Below are positions 1 through 10,855 of a DNA stretch of 64,000 bases, piece after piece. The notes below the pieces were generated by a model. It ran no database searches. It worked only from the letters and a program-made list of their open reading frames with translations, and had not been told where the DNA came from. Origin of the DNA: Cocos nucifera (taxonomy: Eukaryota; Streptophyta; Magnoliopsida; Arecales; Arecaceae). The stretch is from positions 1,579,712 to 1,643,711 of the forward strand of contig QRFJ01000057.1 of the NCBI GenBank assembly GCA_006176705.1. The letters run 5' to 3'. Position 1 is the stretch's first letter. The number at the start of each line of letters is the position of its first letter. A program made the translations under genes and the position numbers.

Positions 1-469
1 AATTTTGTTTCAAACACACGATGCATAACCCTTGAACAATGATAAGTGAACAGGACTCAACCATTTATATCGTTCATCAAATGGAACAACGAACAAAGAC
101 AATAATAAAGTGCAAGTAAACAACTTTCTAGAACCAATAAACACAACAAAGGGGCAGACTGTCTCAAACAACCACATTCATCAGCACTTGTGGTCCAAGA
201 ACACCATTTAAACCAATAATATAAGAGGCATCAGAATTCATTCTCTAGCATTTAAAAAAACAGGCACTAGGCAGAATAAGGAGGCAGCAACCCCCACCAA
301 CCCCCCACCCCTCTCCACAAAAAAAAGGGGAGGGGGGGGGGAGGGTGTGGAGAAAGAATCTTTGAACGAATAAAAGCCACATGAACAACGAAATCTGGGT
401 GCTACGATCAACAATATATTATTTTAAAAAATAATAGGCCTCAAACAAGAAGCATAAATCAAATCCAAC
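1..469 (-). other. CDPK intron 1 (partial)
   Basis: This stretch follows the donor at 469-468 on the minus strand and runs off the window without an acceptor or a recognisable second CDPK exon. It is AT-rich, with a low-complexity C/A/G patch at about 287-345. I see no other feature in it. Confidence 0.7.
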
Positions 470-1025
470 CTGGCTTGTAGAACACTGAGAGCCCGAAATC
501 CGTGGCCTTGAGCACCGCATCCTCGTCGGCGCTGGCGAAGAGGAAATTCTCCGGCTTGAGATCCCGGTGCATGACACCTAGCGAGTGGCAGGCCTCGACC
601 ACTCCCACAATGGTCTTGATCAGCTGCGCCGCCTTCCGCTCGGTAAAATGCCCCTTCTGGATGATCCTGTCGAACAGCTCGCCGCCGGCACACAGCTCCA
701 TGACGATATGGACGAAGAGGGCGTCCTCGAAGGTGCCCCTGATGCGCACCACGTTGGCGTGCTCGGAGAGGTGGTGCATGATCTGGATCTCGCGCCACAC
801 GTCCTCGTAGTCCTCGCGGCAGAGGAGCTTGCGCTTGGGGATCGACTTGCAGGCGTACTCGGCGCCGTTGGCCTTGTCAACGCAGAGGTACGTCGTGCCG
901 AACTGCCCCTGCCCGAGCTTCTTGCCGATCCGATAACGGTCCCGGAGGTTCGCCGTCTTGTAGGGGAGGACCGACGCCGGCTTCGAGGAGGACGGGGGAG
1001 GCTGGGAGGAGGAAGATTGCTTCAT
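470..1025 (-). CDS. Calcium-dependent protein kinase, first coding exon (partial gene)
   Basis: This exon encodes the N-terminus and most of the kinase N-lobe and catalytic loop of a CDPK, a Ser/Thr kinase activated by calcium through C-terminal EF-hands; those lie off the left edge. I see the glycine-rich loop (GKKLGQGQFGTTY), the ATP lysine in YACKSIPKRK, the catalytic loop HRDLKPEN and the magnesium-binding DFG in KATDFGLSVF. Wording such as REDYEDVWREIQIMHHLSEH is typical of plant CDPKs and closest, from memory, to the AtCPK4/11/12 group. The ATG at 1025 is the only in-frame start before the kinase domain and gives a ~30-residue variable domain. The exon ends at 470 at a clean donor (CCAG then GTTGG), in phase 1, the usual CDPK position after FYKPG. 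Residue 2 is Lys, so the Gly2 needed for N-myristoylation is absent. The exon is very GC-rich compared with the flanking intron, a monocot habit. Confidence 0.93.
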
Positions 1026-1500
1026 TTGGAAACAAAATTAATTCCAACTACAAGGTCAAATTTCAGCTAAAAATCGAGGAGGGGTTCTTGAATGCCCCCA
1101 AGAAAAGTAAAAATGGGGGTGTTGGCTAGGATTCTTGAAAAAGATCCAATCTTTATAGAGGGTTTGGGGGGATTGTAGGCTACTTCTGGGGAAATGGGTT
1201 CTGGGTTTTGTGGGAGAAGGGAAGGGTTAGGGTTTTCTTCTTTTTATGTATTTTTATTTCAGAGAAGGGGATGACAAAGTTTACGCATTGGAGTGTTCAA
1301 GGCGAGGTTTGGGCTTGAAGGATTTGGTTGTTGAGGAAAGATGGCAACTTGGGAGAAAAGAAGCACAAATTTGGTCCAGAGATTAGGATTTAAGGAGGGG
1401 TAAAAGAGAAGGAGATGAGGGAAATTTGGGGTTAAGGGAAGAAGAAGAAGAGGGGAGGACAGGAGGCCACTCCTATTCCCATTGTTGGAAAGAAGATGGA
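1026..1500 (-). promoter_or_regulatory. CDPK 5' leader and proximal promoter
   Basis: This is the region upstream of the CDPK start codon. On the minus strand it is C/T-rich, as plant 5' leaders often are. A telo-box-like motif, AAAACCCTAACCCT on the minus strand, lies at 1223-1236, with an A/T-rich TATA-like stretch just beyond it (about 1238-1253). Telo-boxes are known elements near transcription starts of highly expressed plant genes. Their role here is inference, and no start site can be fixed from sequence alone. Confidence 0.45.
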
Positions 1501-2029
1501 AGTTTCTTTCTTCTCATTTTTTAAAAAAGAAAGGGTTTTCCTCCCCTTTTCTCATCTGCTAATTATCATGATTAGACTCGGATCGTAGATCCCCAGATAA
1601 ATCCTAAGAGGAGTTGTTACGTAAGTTGCCTCGCAGGTTTGCATTAATCCGCCTAATTGGCAAATTAGGGATTTGGATTCCGTGAGAACGCACCTGGAAA
1701 TGGGCCGGAAATAGGATTAGTATTTTAAAGTGTGCTGGAGCTGGTTTTGGCCGTTGACTTGTTCTGGCAGGGCACCGGAAGGTAGAGCGTGTTGATTGGA
1801 GGAGGGTGGCCGTGGCTGACAGTTCATTGCAGTCAACTTTGTATATCGACTAGCATCAAGACTCGGGATGGCAGTAATTAAAAAATTGATAAAAGAGATC
1901 CCCTTATTTAACAAAAAATTATGAAGGAATTTTAATGCTCCACTTTCCATTTTCTATGTTGAGTAGATGAGGTGCTGGATTTCGACTTAGGTACTTTGGA
2001 CCGGCTTTGTATTCTATCAATCATAGCGC

Positions 2030-2090
2030 TCTATAATATATATATATATATATGCGCGCGCGTGCAGAACAAAATTTAATTGTACAAATG

Positions 2091-2159
<69 letters not shown>

Positions 2160-2200
2160 CGCGCGCGCGCGCGCGCAGAACAAAATTTAATTGCATAAAT
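2030..2200. repeat. Duplicated compound microsatellite (TA)n(GC)n
   Basis: A (TA)n tract passes into a short GC alternation and then the unique tail CAGAACAAAATTTAATTG. The whole module then repeats with a much longer (TA)n (about 2089-2154), TGTG, (GC)n and the same tail. Alternating pyrimidine-purine DNA of this kind can adopt cruciform or Z form. Confidence 0.9.
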
Positions 2201-2670
2201 ATTTTAAGAAATTTCTTAATGCTATGGTTGATGAAATGGGTTTAGATTTGATTTTGACTTTAAAAACGGTGGATGAGAGCCGTTCTCTTCAAGTAAATGT
2301 TCATGACAAGTCAGGACATGTGACCCGAATTTATTCCATGTACCCAGGACTTGTATCTAGGGTTTGATGTAAATCTTGATCCAAATCCAACCATAATAAA
2401 AAAAATCCGGCCGTGTTAGGATTAGGTATCGGAATTACTGGCCTTGAGTCTTACAAAAAATAGATTTTTCAGCTTTTCCTTCCTGTGATAATGATGTTTA
2501 CTACTTTACAACTAAATTTAGAACTAGATATTGAATCCAAGAATAATATCTTTCAAATTTCATTAAACCTTGGCATACGGGTTAGATATGGGTATGTTAA
2601 AATCTTCGTTGATGCGGCACTCATTTGGTTCGAGTCAAATATGGAGTGGATTGCGCAGGATAGACTACTT

Positions 2671-2734
2671 CTGCCAACTTATTCCTTGCTAGATAAATAC
2701 CTCTGCCAACTTATTCCTTGCTTCATAATCACCT
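2671..2734. repeat. 32-bp tandem repeat, two copies
   Basis: The 20-mer CTGCCAACTTATTCCTTGCT occurs at 2671 and again at 2703 with a partly conserved 12-bp linker, so it is a two-copy direct repeat of 32-bp period. Confidence 0.85.
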
Positions 2735-3530
2735 AAGCTCACGAGAAATATATCAACAATGGCTTGACTTGGCACGAGGGACCCGTGGGGTCATCATTTA
2801 TCTGGCAGTGGGAGACAAAAAGAAGAGGAAAAATAATCTCTCTTACTTTATTTGTATTAACCTGACAGATAACAATTGATTCAGATTAGATTTAGATTCG
2901 GATCCTATGTCATTGTTATTTTATTTTATTTATTTGTGTATAAAAAACTTATAAGTTTAGCAAAATAAATTAACAGAAAACAATATAAACAGAAAAAGAC
3001 AGCTGTGCTGGCTCCACGCTCCAGCCCACAGAATCCAGCATATGGATGGCCGTGGGATTTGCTGTAAAGAACGTAGAATCCAACATCACACGCCTCCCAC
3101 GGGCCAATCCACGTGGCTAGATGAAGGAATAAGTTAAGGAATTCGTCCACCATCACACTGCAATATGTCCAATCCCCCTTTCTTTTTTCTCGATTATTTT
3201 TGGGCACGACATGCAATCCTTGCAGTAAAAAATAGAAAAAACAAGGACATAAAGCGATCTCCATCCACCACAGACAAAACTGAGGGTGACAAAAGCCTGT
3301 GAACGGGATATTACCTACAGCTCACGTACACCTCACCCGATGAACGAGGCCAAAAGTGGGACAGCGCGTCGGTGTTTAAAGTTGGACAGGATCCATCGGG
3401 AAGGACCTCATAATGACAGAAAATGCAACAAGCGGTGGAGCACCTGCCAGATCGCCAACGATCAACTGGAGTTGCATTCTCGAGAAACTCATGAATTTAT
3501 CCTCTTTTTTTATTTTATTTTATTTTTATT

Positions 3531-3560
3531 CGAGAGAGAGGGAGAGAGAGAGAGAGAGAA
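3531..3560. repeat. (GA)n microsatellite
   Basis: A run of GA dinucleotides with one G insertion follows a T-rich tract. It is a simple sequence repeat in the intergenic region. Confidence 0.9.
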
Positions 3561-4189
3561 TGGTGGAAGCGAGGAACTTCCCTATATTTATTAACGAAAG
3601 AAATCATGTACATGTGAGTTTTCTTTTTGAAAGAGAATAGAATCACGTACAAGTGAGAAAAAATACAAAACAAGATCCAGAATTCAGCTAGAAAAATGAT
3701 GAACAAAAGTCATCAATCTATTCTATAATACCTTGTGACTATTTATCCTCTTTGTCGAGCACTGATGCTCCCGGTTCTGGAATGTATGTAAAGTCTTCTG
3801 CGTAGTGAAATACATCGTAAAACTTTTTTTTAGTAAAAATTCTCGCATTTCTCTTTTTCCACCGAAAAGCTTATTATAGATCTGTATTTTTCTAATTGGG
3901 TTGGCGCTATTGTTCTGTTTTAAGCAAACATCACTCAAACCCATGGATATGTAGAATAGCTCCACATGTTTTTAAAAGAGAGGACACATCAGAACATTCA
4001 TTACGTATTATTAGTCCCAAGTAGTAATCATTGCATTCATGTGAAGAATTGGGATTGAATTTAAGGAAACTCTTTCTACAGTCAGCATCTACAGGTGCTG
4101 AGGACCAGGGAGTTAGTACGACATCTCAATTTCATGCACCAATAACAAAGTAAGTGGGTTGACTCCCTCCTACCAGTTTCCTTCGACTT

Positions 4190-4528
4190 AATTTTGATAC
4201 CTGAAGCGGACGCTGCGTTCTATCATTTGTGATAGCTGGAGGCAGACAACCAGCGTCTTTGTCGGTTCCTTTTGCTGAAACGGCAGCTACTTGGCTTGGA
4301 ATAAAGGTGGCGGTGCTGGAGCAAAATGTTGCTAAACTTTGGATCAAAGGAGACTTAAGTATGGTAATTACTTGGTTTTCTAGTAACTTTGAACAGGCCC
4401 GGATCTCCTACCCGATGATAGATGACTTGAGGGTATGGAAGGATCGCATACAGGATTTTAAAGTTACTCACACTTTGGCTAGACAGATAGATCATGATGC
4501 GGATGGATTTCATAATCCATGCCCATGA
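4190..4528 (+). pseudogene. RNase H-like (RVT_3 type) fragment, duplicate copy 1
   Basis: The translation resembles the RNase H-like domain found alone or at the 3' end of plant non-LTR retrotransposons. The four acidic positions can be placed: Asp in NFDT (4196-4198), Glu in FAETAATWLG, Asp in WIKGDLSMVI and Asp in the HDADGFHN end motif. A TGA at 4202-4204 interrupts the frame right after the first Asp, and nothing coding is seen upstream, so this is a fragment or pseudogene, not a working enzyme. The first ATG in frame is at 4229. The frame ends at 4528. It could be the tail of a decayed LINE or a captured host RNase H gene; I cannot tell which. Confidence 0.6.
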
Positions 4529-6326
4529 TCCTGTGTGCTCTAATTTGGCTGTTATTCTTGCTGTTGTTGTTGTTGATGCTTGTGGAATTTGTTTTGAACG
4601 ATGATGAGGATTCCGATCATCTGTATGGAGATAAAGTGTTGTGTATCTTGATTCTTTCGCCACGGCCGATGAATGTTAACCAGCTAATGGGAAGGAGGAA
4701 TCAGAAGTTGGGAACACGATCTGCCTCTAGAGTTCCTCTGTCCATTTTGCACCACGGTCTTCCATATCCTATTCACCGGGGGCATTGCCTCACTGCTGTA
4801 GCTGATCATCAGGAGTGCATTTTTTCTATGTCCAAGAGCTGGCTTTTGAGAAAAACATATTTATTTTTTAAAAAAATATTTATTTTAAAAAAATAGGATG
4901 TTTGGTCAAACTTATTTCAAAAAATCAGAAGCAATTTTTCTGCTGTGGAGATGAAGCAGAAAATTAAAATTTTTTCTTAGAAGCAGAAGTAGAAAATTAA
5001 TTTTTTTAAGACAAAATTATTCTTACTCAAAATCATTATATACCATAACTATCCCTATTTATTTTCATTTAATTCTTTCATTATTTAGGATGTATTTTGA
5101 TATATGTATATTATTATATAAAAATTATGTAAAATTTTCAATATGTATTATCTTTGATTTAATTGTATTTATATTGATTAAAATTTTAATATATTTTTTA
5201 TTTTTTTATTATTTTATTTTAATTAAATAAAAATAAAAAAATTAAATTAAAATTAATCATAATTAATATTTAAAATTATTTATTTATTTAAATAATATTA
5301 ATTATAAAGTAAATCTATACATATTTTTTTTCGTAATTTGATGATCAAAAATATTTTTTTTTTGAAAGATTTATCAAATATAAACTATTTTTTAAATACT
5401 GATAAAAGCACTTATCAAATAATTTTATCTAATACAAACTATTTTTTCTCTTACAATATTTTTTTTTTATTTTATTTTAAAAAAATAATTTTAAAATAAA
5501 TTAATTTTTATAGTTTGATCAAAGAGCTCCTAAATCTCGTATCTCCTTCTCGGTCGATCATACTTTGGGATGCTGTGATGAGGCACCGTGCAAATTTCTA
5601 TTATATTAAACACTGCAGGGTCTGCTCTATCTTTTATACAGGTACCACCATGTTTAAATCTTCCGGTAGTTCGCATTGGCATGGGTACTTCGTCGGTGTG
5701 CTTCCTTCATCTCTCACGGCTGTTAACCTGGTTAAAATTCTTAATATCTAAGCCACTTGAGCTGCAAACATATGGTGTTCCTGGAATTACTCTAGAATAC
5801 ATTATATTTTGATACCGGTTACACAATAGATCTATCAAGATTTATCATGATTTTGAGACAACATTGTCCATTCACAGATCTTCAATTATTATTCCTAATG
5901 ATGCACTTACACCCCCTCCTTCATCATTAGTTGTAGGAAAAGGCAAGAAAATATTGTGACCAACCGACTTTATGCTAGCATCCTTGCTTGCTCTGGCCTG
6001 CAATAATCAAGGGCTTCTTTAGTGTTCCTTACCAAAATGTTTTGCAGCCACCTATTATTGTTCATCTTGGATTCTATGTCTCTCTTCAGCTTCTGGCTCA
6101 AGATATGGTTTCAGGAGATCTGCTCTGTTATTCTTGCTATACATCTTATTCTCTCCAGCAGAATGGCTTACTTTTCCCAGCAGTCTAGCTTCAATGCCTC
6201 CAACCGCTGTCATAGTCAGACTTATGGCAATGGTTAGAATTAACAGTTGCCATAGCTCGAACCTATGGCAACGGTTAGGATTAACCATTGCCGTAGATTA
6301 AACTATGGCAGTGGTTCTTTGTAACC
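4286..6326. repeat. Tandem segmental duplication, copy 1 (~2.04 kb)
   Basis: Sequence from 4286 recurs from 6327 at an offset of 2041 bp, with few differences. The unit contains the RNase-H-like fragment, a MITE, about 0.7 kb of further sequence and, at its right end, a 128-bp piece of CACTA subterminal repeat (6202-6329). Copy 1 has lost the CACTA terminus and about 100 bp before it through a short deletion joined at about 6203. Confidence 0.88.
4841..5523. mobile_element. AT-rich MITE, copy 1 (left end damaged)
   Basis: A very AT-rich block with no coding capacity, flanked by the 5-bp direct repeat GAGCT (4836-4840 and 5524-5528). The right end reads TTTGATCAAACT on the minus strand. In this copy the left terminal ~11 bp are missing; copy 2 supplies them. 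It predates the segmental duplication because both copies carry it at the same site. Confidence 0.6.
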
Positions 6327-6329
6327 GCT
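6202..6329. repeat. CACTA subterminal fragment at the duplication junction
   Basis: These 128 bp match 20609-20736 inside the left end of the outer CACTA transposon (repeated TATGGCAACGGTT-type units). At the right edge the fragment runs directly into the start of duplicate copy 2 at GCTACTTGG. It marks the tandem-duplication breakpoint. Confidence 0.88.
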
Positions 6330-6569
6330 ACTTGGCTTGGAATAAAGGTGGCGGTGCTGGAGCAAAATGTTGCTAAACTTTGGATCAAAGGAGACTTAAG
6401 TATGGTAATTACTTGGTTTTCTAGTAACTTTGAACAGGCCCGGATCTCCTACCCGATGATAGATGACTTGAGGGTATGGAAGGATCGCATACAGGATTTT
6501 AAAGTTACTCACACTTTGGCTAGACAGATAGATCATGATGCGGATGGATTTCATAATCCATGCCCATGA
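6327..6569 (+). pseudogene. RNase H-like fragment, duplicate copy 2 (5' truncated)
   Basis: This is the second copy of the fragment at 4190-4528, nearly identical over the shared part. It begins at the duplication breakpoint, in the middle of TAATWLGIK, so the first two acidic positions are missing. It can be read only because of the tandem duplication and is not expected to make a working protein. Confidence 0.65.
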
Positions 6570-6881
6570 TCCTGTGTGCTCTAATTTGGCTGTTATTCTT
6601 GCTGTTGTTGTTGTTGATGCTTGTGGAATTTGTTTTGAACGATGATGAGGATTCCGATCATCTGTATGGAGATAAAGTGTTGTGTATCTTGATTCTTTCG
6701 CCACGGCCGATGAATGTTAACCAGCTAATGGGAAGGAGGAATCGGAAGTTGGGAACACGATCTGCCTCTAGAGTTCCTCTGTCCATTTTGCACCACGGTC
6801 TTCCATATCCTATTCACCGGGGGCATTGCCTCACTGCTGTAGCTGACCATCAGGAGTGCATTTTTTCTATGTCCAAGAGCT

Positions 6882-7584
6882 TGTTCGATCAAGCTTTTGA
6901 GAAAAATATATTTATTTTTTAAAAAAATATTTATTTTAAAAAAATAGGATGTTTGGTCAAGCTTATTGCAAAAAATCAGAAATAATTTTTCTGCTGTGAA
7001 AAGAAAGCAGAAAATTAAAACTTTTTCTTAGAAGCAGAAGTAAAAAATTAATTTTTTTAAAACAAAAATATCCTTACTCAAAATCATTATATACCATAAC
7101 TATCTCTATTTATTTTCACCTAATTCTTTCATTATTTAGAAATGATGTATTTTGATATATGTATATTATTATATAAAAATTATGTAAAATATTCAATATA
7201 TATTATCTTTGATTTAATTATATTTATATTAATTAAAATTTTAATATATTTTTTTTATTTTTTTATTATTTTATTTTAATTAAATAAAAATAAAAAAATT
7301 AAATTAAAATTAATCATAATTAATATTTAAAATTATTTATTTATTTAAATAATATTAATTATAAAGTAAATCTATACATATTTTTTTTCGTAATTTGATA
7401 GTCAAAACTACTTTTTTTTTTTTAAAAAATTTATCAAATACAAACTATTTTTTAAATACTGATAAAAGCACTTATCAAATGATTTTATCTAATACAAATT
7501 ATTTTTTCTCTTACAATATTTTTTTCTTAATTTTATTTTAAAAAAATAATTTTAAAATAAATTAATTTTTATAGTTTGATCAAA
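6882..7584. mobile_element. AT-rich MITE, copy 2 (703 bp, ends intact)
   Basis: The left end TGTTCGATCAAGCTTTT and right end (minus strand) TTTGATCAAACTATA form imperfect terminal inverted repeats. GAGCT is present at 6877-6881 and 7585-7589 as a candidate target-site duplication. The interior is over 80% A/T with no reading frame. The superfamily is uncertain. Confidence 0.6.
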
Positions 7585-7998
7585 GAGCTCCTAAATCTCG
7601 TATCTCCTTCTCGGTCGATCATACTTTGGGATGCTGTGATGAGGCACCGTGCAAATTTCTATTATATTAAACACTGCAGGGTCTGCTCTATCTTTTATAC
7701 AGGTACCACCATGTTTAAATCTTCCGGTAGTTCGCATTGGCATGGGTACTTCGTCGGTGTGCTTCCTTCATCTCTCACGGCTGTTAACCTGGTTAAAATT
7801 CTTAATATCTAAGCCACTTGAGCTGCAAACATATGGTTTTCCTGGAATTATTCTAGAATACATTATATTTTGATACCGGTTACAGAATAGATCTATCAAG
7901 ATTTATCATGATTTTGAGACAACATTGTCCATTCACAGACCTTCAATTATTATTCCTAATGATGCGCTTGCATCCCCTCCTTCATCATTAGTTGTAGG

Positions 7999-8950
7999 TG
8001 TTGGTGCAGAAATCCATCTTCGCCGGAGGTCGCCGCCGGGGATCTGCAAAATGAAGTTCCATCCGGAACCGATGGGGGTGGCTCCGGCAGGACCTTCCGA
8101 CGGTCAAGTTAGTTTTCGGCCAACAGTAATGAAGTGCTCGGAATGAGTTCCTGAGCTTAGAGATGAGGAGGAGAGCTTAGAGAGTCGAGAGTTCAGAGAG
8201 CTTAGCCTTAGCGTGTCGGAAGGTCCCTTAAATAGTGCAGCTTGATGGTGACAACTGCAGCCGTGTGCTGGTGGGCCGCTCGAGGTTCGACGGAGTCAGT
8301 CTCACGAGGTGGTGCCGTATGCAGCGGATTGATGGCGACAGCAATCGCCGCCTGACAGTGCGGCGGACTGATGGTGACAGCTGCAGAGCTTGCGGTGGAC
8401 TGATGGCGACAGCCATCGCCGCCTGACAGTGCAGCGGACTGATGGCGACAGCCATCGCCGCCTGACAGTGCGGTGGACTGATTGGTGATGGCTGCAAAGC
8501 TTGCGGTGGACTGATGGTGATGGCTGCAGATCTTGCCGAATGAAGGGTTGAAGGCCTTCGTCGTGTGCCCATTTCGGAGGAGTTCGGGCTCCTGAAGAGG
8601 AAGGTAGGAGGGAGTTCGGCTCCCATAGGCGTTTGGCTGGAGGTATGCAGCTAAGGCTCGTCCGCTGAAGAGTTCGGCCATTGGAGGACTTCGCTGAAGC
8701 TCGGCCGTTGGAGTCGGTTCGTAGGAGTTCGGCCGTGGGGAGTCCGAAGGAGTTCGGCCGCCCAAGAAGTTCGGCCTCGACGCTGGGAATCCGGAAGAAG
8801 CTCGGCAGCTGTCTGGTTCGGCCTGCTGGAAGAAGCTCGGCCGCTGGGAGTTCGGTTGAAGCCCGTCTGCCGGAGCTCTTCTGCGGCTACTGGCTACATT
8901 AGGCCGAGCATCGGGCCGGGCTTCGGCAGGAGCGGGATTTATCCCCAACA
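7999..8950 (-). repeat. Element 1 3' LTR
   Basis: This is the downstream LTR in element sense, 952 bp. It matches 19167-20073 and is bounded by TGTTGG and CCAACA. It is CpG-rich with repeated GAGTTCGGCC words. On the minus strand a CTATTTAAGG TATA-like motif lies around 8225-8240. Confidence 0.9.
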
Positions 8951-9219
8951 GTAGCCCCCTACTTCCGAGTTCAAAAATTGAAGGGAGTACCAAAATAGGC
9001 GACTGCCGAAGTCTTCTTCCAGGCCCCGCGCTTGTTGTAGCTGAAGCTCGGGGGAGGTCTCATCTCCAGCCAATGTTGACGTTGAAGTTGAAGCTGAGGC
9101 TTGGGGGAGACCTCATCTCCGATCGATGTTTGGAGTTGAAGCGGAACTCATTTCCTACGGTCGAGGTTGATGTGGGCGCTCGGGGGCGGCCTCATCTTCT
9201 GCAGCCGAGGCTTGCCGTA

Positions 9220-9830
9220 GACTTTGAGGCTCGATCTCGGATCTTGCTCACGTCAGGACGAGGTTCCCCTCCTGTTCCTAACCGACTGTGGGGGCTCATT
9301 CGGACCGTCGTCCGTGCTTCTCCCCCCATCTCATTTTAGGTGAACGAGGCCTTCGACCTTGCTCGCGTTAGGACGAGGTTCTCCTCCTGTTCCTAACGGG
9401 CTGTGGGGGCACATGGGGACCGTCGTCCTCGCCTCTCCCCCCATCCCGTCCTTTGTGAACGGGGCCTTCGACTTTGCTCACGCTAGGACGAGGTTCTCCT
9501 CCTGTTCCTAACCGGCTGTGGGGGCACATTCGGACCGTCGTCCGTGCTTCTCCCCCCATCCCGTCCTTTGTGAACGGGGCCTTCGACTTTGCTCACGCTA
9601 GGACGAGGTTCTCCTCCTGTTCCTAACGACTGTGGGGGCACATTCGGACCGTCGTCCGTGCTTCTCCCCCCATCCCGTCCTTTGTGAACGGGGCCTTCGA
9701 CTTTGCTCACGCTAGGACGAGGTTCTCCTCCTGTTCCTAACCGGCTGTGGGGGCACATTTGGACCGTCGTCCGTGCTTCTCCCCCCATCCTGTCCTTTGT
9801 GAACGGGGCCTTCGACTTTGCTTCGATCGC
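9220..9830. repeat. 115-bp tandem array, about five units
   Basis: The word AGGACGAGG recurs at 9255, 9370, 9485, 9600 and 9714, giving a period of 115 bp. Each unit also holds GTGGGGGCACAT and TCCCCCCATC. The array lies in the non-coding 3' part of element 1, and a related array occurs at 56590-57480 in element 3. Confidence 0.9.
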
Positions 9831-10010
9831 GCACGTTTGGGGAGGCCGTAGTCCTTCAAGTCTTGACGGCTGGCTCTTAACTTCGTCGAGAATTCGAGTT
9901 AGAGCAACGGGTCGTAGCTGCGGAATCCTTCGGGAGGAGGATTTCTTCGCGCCCTTCTGTCGGAGCTTCCTTGGTGGCGAGCTCGAGGTGAGGTTCGGCC
10001 TCTCTTGAGA
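9830..10010 (-). pseudogene. gag-derived scrap inside element 1 3' region
   Basis: On the minus strand this stretch can be read as a peptide containing LTRILDEVKSQPSRLEGLRP. That is similar to the linker before the gag zinc knuckle of element 2 (around 50300-50400, TQILTEVKHQLPRSEGLRS). The true gag of element 1 has its own linker near 17700. So a second gag piece has been copied or moved into the non-coding region. Confidence 0.55.
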
Positions 10011-10855
10011 TGGGGTGGTCATGGACGCGGCCGAACTTGCGAAACCTTCCGCGGGTATTCCTTGGTAGCGAGCTCGAAAAGTTCGGGCCTTATACTGGGG
10101 AGGTCGTAAACGCGGCCGAACTTCGTTCCTGGGGTGGCCGTTAGCGCAACCGAACTTCCTCTAACCTTTTGTGAAATATCGAACTTCATTCCTCGGGAGA
10201 ACCTTATTCCGCCCTCGCTCGTGCCGAACTTCCGGCTTACGCCGAACCTATCTTTGTGAGAAAAGGAAGTTCGGCCTCACTTAAGCCGAACTTTGCTCCG
10301 CTTTCCTGCGAAAGCTTTCGCGGGAGGGCTTCATGGAGCTCAGCTTTCCTCTTACCGGACTTCATTTCGAATCTTCGTTCCGATTCCCACGAGATCTTCT
10401 GCGGTGGAACTTCCTGCTTCTTTGTCGGAGCTTTCTCGACGATGCACCTCGAGATCGTGGACAAGACCGAACTTCACGCCGCGTCCTTGGACACAGCCAA
10501 ACTTCAATCCGCCTCCCTGCAAAACCTTCTATGGGGGAACTTCTCCCTTCGCTACCCGAACTTCCTTGACGACGAGCTCGAGGTGGAGGTCGACTTTGCT
10601 TGCCCGAACTTCATCGCACCTCCCGTGGATTCGTTGTGGCGGCGTGCTCGAGGGGGAGTTCGGCCTCGGTCACCCTGGGGCCGAACTTCATTCTGCTTCG
10701 ATGGAAGAACTTCTGCTCTCCGTTTCTCTCCTAGGGGCGAATGGGCTCTTCCTTAAGGCCGATTCCTCGCGCCCTCATGGCGGGCTTGTTTCTTCCCTGT
10801 CGTTATGCGATACTGAAACAATAACGTCAAGCGAAGGAGTTTTATTAAGGGAAGC

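Larger units (their letters stand above)
1501..4189. other. Intergenic region with simple repeats, no gene recognised
   Basis: No convincing coding region is seen between the CDPK promoter and the RNase-H-like fragment. Open frames here (for example 2926-3264 minus and 3286-3594 plus) have no recognisable domain, no codon signal and overlap each other. The region holds the microsatellites and the small tandem repeat listed separately. Confidence 0.6.
6327..7998. repeat. Tandem segmental duplication, copy 2, left part
   Basis: This matches 4286-5938. It is interrupted at 7998/7999 by the LTR retrotransposon and resumes at 20074. The 5-bp word GTAGG, single in copy 1, flanks the retrotransposon on both sides here. 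Confidence 0.9.
8951..10855 (-). other. Element 1 3' non-coding region (PPT, tandem repeats, gag scrap)
   Basis: This is the long stretch between integrase and the 3' LTR. A purine-rich tract (AGTAGGGGGCTAC on the minus strand, 8951-8963) abuts the LTR and is the likely polypurine tract. Next come variants of a short GGAGA...TCTCC hairpin (9050-9125), the 115-bp array (9220-9830), a gag-like scrap (about 9830-10000), and degenerate repeats rich in GAAGTTCGGC (10030-10740). No gene of its own is recognised. Confidence 0.7.

Noticed and set aside
2926..3264. 112-residue minus-strand frame
   Set aside because: No homology recognised, no splice or promoter context, and an overlapping frame on the other strand follows directly.
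4519..4896. 125-residue frame with a hydrophobic start, also present in the second copy
   Set aside because: Low-complexity Leu run with no domain. The downstream part runs into the MITE and the two copies differ there, so there is no sign of selection.
5515..5751. 78-residue frame conserved between duplicate copies
   Set aside because: It is identical only because the duplication is recent. It has no start context or domain and begins at the MITE border.
8208..8993. 261-residue open frame on the minus strand
   Set aside because: It lies within and across the end of the 3' LTR of element 1 and is built from LTR repeats.
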